From contig JALLPB010000165.1 of the NCBI GenBank assembly GCA_036939975.1, positions 1 to 44,295 on the forward strand: a stretch of DNA of 44,295 nt, written 5' to 3'. Below are positions 9,754 to 19,957 of this stretch, piece by piece. The DNA is from Cyclostephanos tholiformis. Taxonomy: Eukaryota > Bacillariophyta > Thalassiosirophyceae > Thalassiosirales > Thalassiosiraceae. Position 1 is the stretch's first letter; each line of letters begins with the position of its first letter. A program made the translations under genes and the position numbers. Below the pieces are notes generated by a model. That model saw nothing but the letters and a program-made list of their open reading frames with translations. It was not told where the DNA came from and made no database searches.

Positions 9754-11412
9754 ATGAAGATCCTAAGCAACCTCGCGGACGCCGTGAACGGCGGCGTCGT
9801 CGGGGGGACGAGGGGGGGACGATCCTTATTCAAAAACTCGTCAACGAGGTCGCGGGAGGAGGCGACGGGGGGGAATGGCGTCGAGGCCGAATCCCGTCAG
9901 GACGACGGCTCTTCGTCCTCTTCGTCGTCGTCGTCATCGTCGATGCACCGATCGCTCGACCTCGGATCGTTCGACTTCGAGTCGGGGGGGGGGAATTCCC
10001 GTTTGTATCCATGCCTGTATCGCGAGGCGTGCGACATGGTCGATATGTCGAATCTCATATACGTCCTAGCCGAGGTGCGTGAAATGGCGAGATCGGGTGC
10101 ATTGGACGACGACGGTACTGGCGCGTTATCGTCGATGGTCCTCGACCTGCCATCGTCCCTCGATGACTTGGCGGGCGCATTGCTCGGGGGGGGTAGGGGG
10201 GGGGGGGACGTCCTCGGGGAGAAGCTGGACGATGGCAAGCACGCGGCGGTCATGGGCGCGCTCGGTGGCTTATTGCGACGTCGGGAGGAGACGAGGGCGG
10301 CCCTCTCGTCGTCGTACGACGGCGGTGGCGGCGGCGGCGGGTTCGGGTGGATGATGGCCTGCTGCGGCGCGGCGAATATTGGCGGATCGACGACGGGCGG
10401 CGCAATGGTCGGTCCGTCGATCATCACCGACATGGGAGATGCCAGGAGCAACGAGGAATTGGTATATGCCGTGGGAGTCAATCCTCTCATGGAGCGCATC
10501 ACGATCATATTCAGGGGATCCGTGACCAAGTCGGATTTCGTAACCGATTCGAGGATAGCGTTCGTTCGCGCGCCGCATCCGAACAAGCTCAACGGCCTCG
10601 TCGCAATGGACCGATACGGCGGATGCGACGACGTGGGGTTACATCAGGGATTTTACGAGTACCTACTCGGCGAGAAGGATGGTAGGTCGAGCAAATATGA
10701 TGAAATATCGAATATCGTACGACGATTGTTGAGGGAGGATCCCGCCCGAGCGAATTACAAGCTGTACGTCACCGGACACAGCCTCGGGGGGGCCCTGGCG
10801 ACATTATTCGGATATTACGCCTCGATGTCCCCCCACCTACCGTCGCCCATCACGGTCGTTAGCGTGGCCTCGCCACGCGTGGGGAACATCGAATTCGCCC
10901 GATCGTTCGTCGAGCTCGAGAGTCACGGTAGGATACGGCACCTACGCATCGCCAATCACGGGGATCCCGTGACGCTCAATCCTACCATAAGCGCGCGTAG
11001 GGCCCTCGCTCTGTCGGCCAAGGCCGTTAGTCCCCTCGGTTACCTGGCGCTATTGGTCACTGGTAATGGTGAGGGCGGTGAGGAGCAGGTATACTACCAT
11101 ACCGGTATCAAGCTGAAATTGCTAAGGAAGGCATGCCCCGAGAGCAATCGCAGGTGCGAAATTACATACTCCGGAGCGTCCATCCTAGCGGGTGCCAAGA
11201 AACCGGCCGACACGGACATGGACGCGGAAGATTTTGCCGACATGGAGCAGGCGAAGAAGATGAAGAAATCACTATCGAAGTCATCGGAGTTGCCGATGGT
11301 ATCGTATCATTACGGCGATGCCTATTCAGAGCGGATGGCGTTGCTCGAGTCGGATTTGGAGGGATTGACCTTGAATGACATGTACCATTCGAAGGCTCGG
11401 GGGTCCCCTTAG
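9754..11412 (+). CDS. Class-3 (alpha/beta-hydrolase) lipase
   Basis: This is a 552-aa intronless frame. The core, about residues 235-455, is a fungal-type lipase_3 domain. It has TIIFRGSVTKSDFVTD (oxyanion strand and lid start), LHQGFYEYL, the nucleophile elbow YVTGHSLGGALA (Ser343), VVSVASPRVGN, the catalytic Asp in NHGDPVTLNP (D404), and the likely catalytic His in YYHTGIKLKL (H449). The family hydrolyses acyl esters of tri- or monoacylglycerols or polar lipids. The N-terminal 230 residues contain Ser and Gly runs and DMVDMSNLIYVLAEVRE, which is typical of plant and algal members. No strong signal peptide is seen, so a cytosolic or organelle-surface site is possible. It is divergent from sufS. 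Substrate cannot be told from sequence. Confidence 0.88.
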   Translation: MKILSNLADAVNGGVVGGTRGGRSLFKNSSTRSREEATGGNGVEAESRQDDGSSSSSSSSSSSMHRSLDLGSFDFESGGGNSRLYPCLYREACDMVDMSNLIYVLAEVREMARSGALDDDGTGALSSMVLDLPSSLDDLAGALLGGGRGGGDVLGEKLDDGKHAAVMGALGGLLRRREETRAALSSSYDGGGGGGGFGWMMACCGAANIGGSTTGGAMVGPSIITDMGDARSNEELVYAVGVNPLMERITIIFRGSVTKSDFVTDSRIAFVRAPHPNKLNGLVAMDRYGGCDDVGLHQGFYEYLLGEKDGRSSKYDEISNIVRRLLREDPARANYKLYVTGHSLGGALATLFGYYASMSPHLPSPITVVSVASPRVGNIEFARSFVELESHGRIRHLRIANHGDPVTLNPTISARRALALSAKAVSPLGYLALLVTGNGEGGEEQVYYHTGIKLKLLRKACPESNRRCEITYSGASILAGAKKPADTDMDAEDFADMEQAKKMKKSLSKSSELPMVSYHYGDAYSERMALLESDLEGLTLNDMYHSKARGSP

Positions 11413-12049
11413 GCGATGTCGATGGCGACCTTGTGCGATGTTTTCATGAGAGGCATACCAGCCAAACATCATGATCGTTACTAATGTTATGTATTAGGAT
11501 GCTTGCGTTTTTGCAAGAGACTTACGATACAATGTATTTTAATCATTGTTTGCACGATGCCGGCAGGGGTGATATAGTGGCTCATATTAAATAAATAAAT
11601 ATTAAAAATTTACGATCTACCCTACTGACTAAGATCGCAGACGTAAAGTCTTTTGTAATGCCCTACCTAATGTATAGCATGGCCGCCTAGGGCGGCGGAT
11701 TGTTATCCCCTCGGTTTTAATCGGTAACAAGTTGAGGATGCAACCTGAACATATTCGGGAGTGAGAAAGGTCCCAGCTCATGTCAGTCTGATTTCGGAAG
11801 GCATTTATTGGATGGGTTAGTCGTTTCGTTCGCATTTGGTCGGGTGCGCTTGTTGTGCTTCGGTGTTAAGCCCAGTTCGCGCTCCATTTGTTTGTCGTCA
11901 TTAGCGAAGTTGTACCTAGGTGAATGCATCATAATCGGCCCACTGGAACTTTTAGAGTGTGATGTCTGTATCGTACGGGAGGCCTTGGCATGTGCCCGTG
12001 CTCTTCGGCCAGCTTGACCGCTCTCACTGCAAGTACCTAGTAAGATTGG
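11413..12049. other. 3' flank of the lipase and start of the gene desert
   Basis: This holds the lipase 3' end and AT-rich sequence to about 11600, then mixed sequence whose minus strand carries broken coding-like pieces (for example SSSGPIMMHSPRYNF) running into the relic described next. No intact gene is seen. Confidence 0.45.
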
Positions 12050-12880
12050 CGCTCAAATGATGTGCTATATAGGTCAGAGTAGTCCAGTTCGAGGAGATAT
12101 CTGCTTCCCTCGGATACCTCGGGGTACCTCGTCCGGTGGCGTGTCAATAAGCTTGTCCAACTCTCACAACAGGTCCTTTCACTGTTGGAGGCAGAAGTAT
12201 CCTCGTTGTTTGTCGTGTAACGTGAAATTCGGGAAGATCCACTGGCAGTGTGAGGCCTGCATCAGGTGTGATGTCATGGCTTTCATTCAGTCCAATCCGT
12301 TGATGTGGCACCGGCTTAGAGTACAATGAAGTTGTTGGATTGCTTCAATGTCTATCGATAGCTTCCCGTGTAGGAACTCCGTCCATCCGATATGATCCTG
12401 GCTAGCTGCTGCTTTCATCAGACTTGGCAACCCCCCGCCGCCCTTTGATATGAAGCTCGTTAGGGAACGTGAACGTGTGCCTCGATATTTAGGTACTTCT
12501 CCAGCCAATAAGCTAGCTCGGCATCCGTTCTATTGTGTTGATGCATCCATGTAATGATCAAGACAATGCTGTCCTTAAATAGCAATGTATGGCCTTCATC
12601 TGGGTATTGGTTTAGATGGTCAGTCATTTCGTGAGGACATAGGCAGTTGGGGCATTTTCATCCAATATGTCCTGAATGCGTGCCATGTTCCATCTTGTAG
12701 CACAGATCCCGATGCATTGATTGGAAAGCCAAATCTGGAACATATCTGGCTTTGATTTCACCACTGCATTGAGAGAATTTATTAGGTGCACAGCACACAA
12801 ATCTTATATATGCCATTAACAGTTCTCTTATGTATTGAAAGTCTCCAATGTAGTACATGCCCTTTCCATGCATTAGATCA
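12050..12880 (-). pseudogene. Decayed retroelement-like reading frame
   Basis: The minus strand carries successive frames broken by stops and shifts that still read like one protein. In order, they are a piece with IGDFQYIRELLMAYIRF, then NCLCPHEMTDHLNQYPDEGH, which looks like a Cys/His knuckle (CxCxH...H), then LAYWLEKYLNIEAHVHV, then AASQDHIGWTEFLHGKLS. The series Cys/His knuckle, then helix, then IGW..FL.G+LS is a pattern I associate with proteins linked to non-LTR retroelements in diatoms. That association is from memory. The gene is not functional as read: at least two frame changes and several stops are present. Confidence 0.4.
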
Positions 12881-13403
12881 TCTTCCCATATGCTACATTA
12901 ATCTACATACTCATGTGTGTGGGGGGGGCGCTTTGACCTTTGATCATGGGGAGCTTTTGGCTCAGTCGGTTTATCTTACAAGTCCTACTCCAATCAGTCT
13001 AGATCCATCAACATGTCTTGCATATCCAACATTTTGGGTGACACTTTTGAACAAACCATACATTTCCAACATTTTGGCAAGTTGACATTTGGGCAAGGTT
13101 TCCTTGCTTTGGTTGAGACTTCCTTATCCATGGTTAACAATATCTTGCTTATATCCTGCTTGACAAAAAAAGAGAGGGTTGCTAGTTCAGCATGGTCAAT
13201 AAGCTCTATGTACCATTATCTTTTTTCTCTCTTCCTTTTTTTTGACTGCCAAACTCCATCTCCCGCCTCCAAAAAAATCAACCTAAAAATATAAGAAATT
13301 CCCATCATGTCAATAGCACCAACCTAGCCCAATGCTTCTTCCACTGCTGTCACTAACAGCAAAGTTGCACTTGCCCTTCTCCCCTCACCTTCTTCGGGAT
13401 CAA

Positions 13404-13423
13404 GGTTAGGGTTAGGGTTAGGG
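13404..13423 (+). repeat. Interstitial telomere-like repeat (TTAGGG)3
   Basis: Three perfect TTAGGG units in a row occur deep inside an arm-like context, followed by gtaagt. TTAGGG is the telomere unit of many eukaryotes including diatoms. A tract of this length can mark an old telomere insertion at a repaired break. Confidence 0.75.
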
Positions 13424-14154
13424 TAAGTACAAATCTCATCTAGGATTGCTCCGAAAACACTTCTTGGACCTACTGTCAATGGGATATTCCCCAGCAAAGA
13501 AGAAGGGTGGATGCTGCACTCAACAGTATGTTGAATGGTCCTTGCAACATGGTCAAATTTGCAGATGCAGTTTTTCAGACAAAGATGGAGACAAACACTA
13601 TTTGCCTACTCCTGAGACAAGATGTTTGAATAACATGGCCAAAGAATTGAAATGTGAAGGGCACTCTCAACTCAACAGCAACTTTTTTGTATCTCTTTAC
13701 CCAATGACTTTGATACAAAAAGGTTTGTCTATGGCCATCCAAAAGTCTACTTGGAGGAGGAAATGATGTGATCCCAGAAGCATTTGTCTTTTAACTTCAG
13801 AGAAGTCCATGTTGAATGATGCTTGAGCCAGTCATTTTAGCAAGGTGGACCTTGATGTCACTCCCATTCATTCTTTTCTTGTGCTTGACCGATCACCACA
13901 AGCTGACCCAATACATCTTGGAGGATGTTCTGACATGTCCAGTTGGCTGCTGGTTATTTGTTTGCATATGTGTGGGTCATGGCAGAAATCCAACAGAACA
14001 GTCATATTTAGACCAGGCAGTGCACATTCTTTAGCAAAAAATGACAATTGACTGAAAACCAAGTCTTGGTGGATGGCGGGTGATTATTATTATGCTATCC
14101 AAGGGACAATCAACCATGCAACTCTTCATGATGAGTGCAATCAAACAATCTCAC

Positions 14155-14551
14155 ATGGAGCTGCTTTATAATACTTCACAAATCAAAATGGAGACACCAA
14201 GCCTACCCTTTCACTTTCTTGGCATTTTTTGATTCATTACTTGCATGTTGTAATGTTATTTGACAAGTGTTTTGACAAGATGAGTCCATCAGGGGCTGTG
14301 TTTTGATTTAAGAATGATCCGGAGTATGTTCACCATTTGATTCTCTCATGGAGCTGCTTTATAAAATACTTCACAAATTAGAGTGGAGACACCGGAAATT
14401 TCATTTAAGGGCTGTGAGACTATTTTTTCAGTTCCTTGGCATGACTTGATTCATTACTGACATGTTGTCATGTTATTTGGCAAGTGTTTTGACCAGATGA
14501 GTCTGTGAGGGGCTGAGTTTTGATTCAAGAATGATCCAGAGTATGCTCACT
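14155..14551. repeat. Diverged tandem duplication, unit about 195 bp
   Basis: Two adjacent copies begin atggagctgctttata and end with aagaatgatcc(g/a)gagtatg(t/c)tcac. Both contain gattcattactgacatgttg-like and caagtgttttga.cagatgagtc blocks. The second copy has an extra segment of about 20 bp. The function is unknown; this is probably part of a decayed element. Confidence 0.6.
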
Positions 14552-17500
14552 ATGTATTTTGCCAGTTTGGCAATACCCATGCATCCTTGCAAATCTTTGC
14601 TGCCTACAAAGAATGCTTGTGCAACTTTACAGGGAATGATCCATTGCAGCCAAATCCACATCTGTTGAAATGAGAACAAAGCTGCCAAACATCAAAAACA
14701 AGTCAGCCAGGATGTTCTAGACATGGTTCGACAATAAATGTGGAGGATGTGCCTTTCTTCTATGCTTCTCCAATTTTAACAAGTACTCAGAGCCAAAACT
14801 AGACACATCAGACTTTACCAACTATCTCAACAATTCCAAGCATATCTTCCCAAAACATTGTGCCTTCAATCTACTCATCAAAATATTAATTGCACACACA
14901 ATGGCAATGACTTGACAATCTATTTCTCCTCTGATATTGCAACAATTGTCAAACTTTAGATGCCTTCCACATTGGTCTCTTATCCTCTCCACCACAATTT
15001 TCTTTGGGGGGTTACTAGATACTTTGTGTCATGTGACACCTTTTCTGGGAACAACAGTTTCTTGAAGCTAAATTGCAACAGGTTTTATACATCTCCATCA
15101 GAAACTCAGTTACAGTTGATCATAACCATTCCATCTCAACAATGTATTTGTGCAAGTGGGTTCCCTTGGCACAGCCATTTATTCCCATGATCAAAAATAA
15201 CTGATGGCTGGGTAGCAACCATCAATCCTACCAGTGCCATAGCCATTTATCTCTGTACTCAAAAATTACTTGTGGATAGCTGGTCACCATTTATTTTACC
15301 TATACTGTAAATATTGTTATCTCTATTTGGTATCAATTACTTAAGACCCACCACATAAACATTGTAACATTGCGGATTAATGAACCGAATTGATATTGCT
15401 GATATTATTAAAACAATAAACATAATTTAATTTCATTTTGCTTGTGAATGACCTAAAAAATTTTGTGCTGTTCATGAGAGAGGGGTGGAAACCAGGGGAT
15501 TTTGTAAATCCCCGAGTTATCCCTAGAATGTTGGTAAAATCTAATAGTTTCTTTCTTGGGAAGAAAGAATGGAACCTGTAACAGATATGACTTAATGTTG
15601 GAACTGTTATTATAATCAGAAATTTTCTCCAATCAAAGACGTTCTAATATAAGCCTTCTGTATGAATTCCTACGGTTATAGTTATGTAACAAAGGGATGG
15701 CATGACTTCTTTTTATGAGAAAGGCATCAAGTTATGAAACTTGATTCATGTTGTGAAACTTGCAATAAATATTCCTACATAGACTCTCTACAGGCCCAAC
15801 ATGATTCATGTCAAAAAGTGTGATTCATGTCATACTGCATGAATCAAATCATCTACTTCTTTCAAATAAAGATTCCTACAAGGAGGTCTTTCTTGAAATA
15901 ATAAAGTTATATTTTTCAAATTAGGTTTAAGAACATAAGGACTTTCATGTTACAAAGTGACTGAAATCAGGGTTAAGGAAATAACTAGACATAGAGTGAA
16001 GCAAATGATAAGACATAGCTTAGGTTTACTGAGTAATTAAAGCAGTGGCTGGGGAAAGAAGGAAATTTCTGCCCCTCCCTGAATGATTATTGTTGCAGTG
16101 AATCGGAGCTGCTGCAACACTGAACACCCCCTCTTCCAAAAATCACTAATTTGGTGCTGCTCTGGAACATACTTGTTACAGCCTAATATTGGCAAATTTT
16201 GTGCTGCTCTAGAATGTACATATTAATAATTTTACATGCTTCTCACTAAATGAGCAAAAATTTTGGTGCTGCTAAGGGATTACAATATTTATTTTGTGCT
16301 GCTTTGGGAGATAGGTTGTTCTTGTGAGTGATTTTCTCTTGTTCTTGAATGATATAAAAAGTGAGCACTGTCTAGGTGGAGTGGGTTTGCAAAGCAAGGT
16401 ATATGAGCAATTTTCCCTAAACAAAACACAGTGATGTTGTGCCCTGCAAGCAAGAACCTCTTCCTTATTCTTCAACCATTCAAAACACACCTGGAATGCA
16501 ATAGAATGCTTATCGCTTGTTGGTCCCAATGTTTGATACATTGGTAGTGACAAGTGCATGGAATCATCCCAAACAACTACATCAATTATTGCAGAACAAA
16601 AAATGAAAAGTGTTGCTACTGTTTCCTAGAATTACAGAATATGATGATGCTGCTGTAGCCATTGCATTGGACATAGTCTGCAACAAAAAACAAATCTTTG
16701 GAGACAAACTGTGTCTTCTTCGAGCATGTATTGAGCTTGATTTTAAGTTCCTGCTGACAAATTCTATAACTGTTCCCTAAAAATACAATTGGAAATACAT
16801 AAACCACAGTCACTGTGAAGATATGCCAACATGTGGCAGTAAGCATGATTAGCCTAGGAAGTTGGTTGTGTGGTTGATTGCCATATATATGCCTGGATTT
16901 CTTCATGGAAGGATGTCCCATGCTGCACATGAATGTGCACCTCATCCATCACAATCAGCCATAGCGTATGCTCGTGGGAGCAAGTGATGAAGACTTGAAG
17001 TACATCGAGACAGTTGATGAGGAACTGAGGTGAAAGAAATAAAACAAGGTTGATGGCATGCTTAGTTTGATTGAAAAGCAGCAGAAAAGTAATTTGTGAT
17101 ATGCCAAATGATTGCAGTTGAAGATTTTGTGTTTATGATGCCTCAAACTTGTGCATAAACAACATGGAAAGTGTTACTAATGCTAGAATAAAAATGAGAA
17201 GGATTCCTCTTTCGATTACCTCAAGGTTGAGCAGTATGTGCATTTTCCCTGTCTGACGATGAATATCTGTGAGTGAATTGGGGTGGTGCAAGTGGACTAG
17301 ACAATAACATGCCTCTAGCTGTGTGACTGTGCAAAGGTGACAACACAGTTATTTAGCCTGACATCATTGATGCCAGACAAGGTAAGTGCCTCTTCTGTCG
17401 CTGTGGCACCCCGCTTGTTGCTTAAATTGTTGGGTGAGACAAAGGGCGGCTGGAGAAGCATCATGTTGAAGGCATTCTTGATGGAAGAGGGTACACTATT

Positions 17501-19643
17501 GCCTGCAGAGAGAGCATCAAGTAACAGAAGTAAAGATGTGGGATGCAGCATCTTGACTTTTTTAAGGTGGTGATTTTTTGGTGGCAGGAGGCCGAGTTTG
17601 GTGGTCAAAAATAAGAAAGAGAGCAAAATCGTGCATGTACCCTACTAGAGCATAAGATGCTCCCCCCTCAGCAATAATGGGATTTTTGGCAACATGGCTC
17701 ATGAGCAAGATATTGTTAGTGTAGATCTATCATCTCTCTTGAGGTGTGCATGGTGTGAATGCTTTGCTGTGTGTGAGCTTTGTGTGTATCTTCTACCTAG
17801 ATAGTATTATGGTACCAGACTAGTCACAAACCTTGGAGCTCAAAACTATATATGTTTGCCAGGGAACTCCAGATGCCAGCTGAAAAAGCCCTTTAACTCA
17901 AAAGGGCTCACCATTTGGAGAATTCTGACATGATACTATGGATTCTTCAACTTCAGCTCAGTACAATACACATCTAATATGTTGGGTCTTTAATGTTGTC
18001 ATCCAGACTTTTTCTACACCTAATACTTGACTCTTGATCGATTTTTATTTTTGTGACACATGAAATGCATATGGATCTAGGTATACCAATATCTTGACAA
18101 CTATCCAACCATATCCAACACTGCCAGCACCAATTGGACTCCCAACAATGTGAACATAGGTGAAAGAGCTCAATCCCAGCAGCCCAAATGACGCATCCTT
18201 CAACATGACGACAATGTTTGTGTTTGTGTTTGTGATGTGTCAAAAAAAACTCACCTTCCCCCTCCCTTTTTTTTTGGAAAAAAGCACAGCAACAATTCCT
18301 CCTCCCACCTTCCACCATATCATTCAATTAATGATTGCTCTGCAACTGCCCCCCTGCTCCATTAGGTCTCCATTTATCAGGTGCCTGTTATTGAAGTGAT
18401 ATGTGTCATGGGTGCAACAATGAAAGCATGCAGTCTGTATCAGCACTTAAAGAGGCTACATGATTGTGTTCAAAAAGAAGGAGAACTCGCTACCATCAAA
18501 TACAATTCAAGAAGGAATGTCAACAATGGGGGGGAAACTGGGGTCAGGGGAAAAGGCAATGACACCTCCTGTGACACAAGGTATGTCTGCCGCCATGGTT
18601 GAGGCTGCCCTTGACTCTCCCAGCCTATGTTGATTGTGAGAGTATCAAGATATCTTTGACACATTAGGAACAAAAATACATCATGCGGACCCACCTCAAG
18701 TGATTGAAGGGATTGGTGAGCAACACATATTATGATGGGCAATACAAACTGCATATATGATAGTGAAGATGGCGTTGAAATTCCAATCTTATCATACAAC
18801 TTTTGGGGAAACCAGGGGAGGAATCCATTCTACCATTGACTGTATAAATAAGTAGATGCTATATTTCCCCAACAACTGCAAGCTCAAGAAGAGCACTGTT
18901 GTCAATGCTGTTCTTTGGTGGAGTTCAGTGTGTCCCCATTGAAGAATGGGAAAAGAGTAATTCTCCCCCCTGTGCTGAACCATGGTCTGGCATGTCAGGT
19001 CATGATGATGCAGGCTGAGGGCAAGGGAGAAGCCTTGTCTCTCCAAATGAGAGTGATTGGCAATGCAGTAACCTTTAGAACATCATTTGAGGACAAAATC
19101 TCAATCAATTCCCCTCTTCAGCCTGGAATGTCGGATGTCTGAATATTGGCCAGAGTGCCCAAAAGACAGACATCCAATCTTAGCAACATTTTCAAAAAAC
19201 ATGTCACCAAAGTTACCAACATAACACACCATAATGTTCTGACATGTTGGCATGTAGATACACAGAAATTAGTCCAAAATACATACATATATCATAGTGC
19301 AATTTTATTCTAAACCCCAAAATAAGAACACAACCATGGTGGAGCCAATTGTCAGGATCAGCAGCATGGGAAATTGTATAAATAGCCACACCCTTGCGGC
19401 AACCTCTTTGTGATGGGATGAATGAGGGACCATAAGAAAGATTTTTATATAATTACATAATCAGGCTAAGAAAATAATGTATTTTGTGAAGGCATCTATT
19501 TTATTACTTGATTGCCATGAAAATAACCCTCACTGCCTTCCCTAATGCCCCCCCCCTCCTCTCGTGCATTGCCTCCTTTACCTCCTTTGTTGAGGGATTT
19601 TGTTTTTTATATTCTTTATTTTTTCCACACAAAGTGCTGCCCC

Positions 19644-19690
19644 AAATAAGACTGATTTATCTAAACCGTGACATACGCATTTTGGCGGGA
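19644..19690. repeat. Left terminal inverted repeat
   Basis: Matches 23052-23098 in inverted orientation. The first 32 bases are identical, then 3 mismatches, then 12 identical bases. Confidence 0.85.
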
Positions 19691-19957
19691 ACGTTTGACG
19701 GACGAAATTTCTTAAAAAAAACTTGTTGGGCCCATTTTCGATTATGGGCATCAATCTCTTCCTTTTAGTCTGAATTATCGCGCTGTCAGAACGGATTCTG
19801 TCGGAAAACGCTGTGATGGGAAGTTGGGCTCAACTTCTGGGGCCATTCCTCGCCGAAAACTCGAAAAGGTACAATTATTTACTCTAACACCTAAAAAAAA
19901 ATAACCTGAGGTGCGCACAACAAGGAACACAACTCCAATCAAAAAGAAAGATCCATC

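Larger units (their letters stand above)
12881..19643. other. Gene desert of about 6.8 kb
   Basis: This AT-rich stretch has only short frames (at most 117 codons) in all six frames. Plus-strand pieces between 13446 and 14050 (for example CCTQQYVEWSLQHGQICRC and LDVTPIHSFLVLDRSPQAD) look like remnants of coding sequence with repeated frame changes. Also present are an interstitial telomere-like tract (13404), a diverged direct duplication (14155-14551) and spaced 'ttggtgctgct' motifs near 16150-16310. No RNA gene or intact transposase was found. Confidence 0.55.

Noticed and set aside
19630..19650. Target-site duplication flanking the transposon
   Set aside because: No matching direct repeat can be seen; the T-run after the right end prevents a decision.
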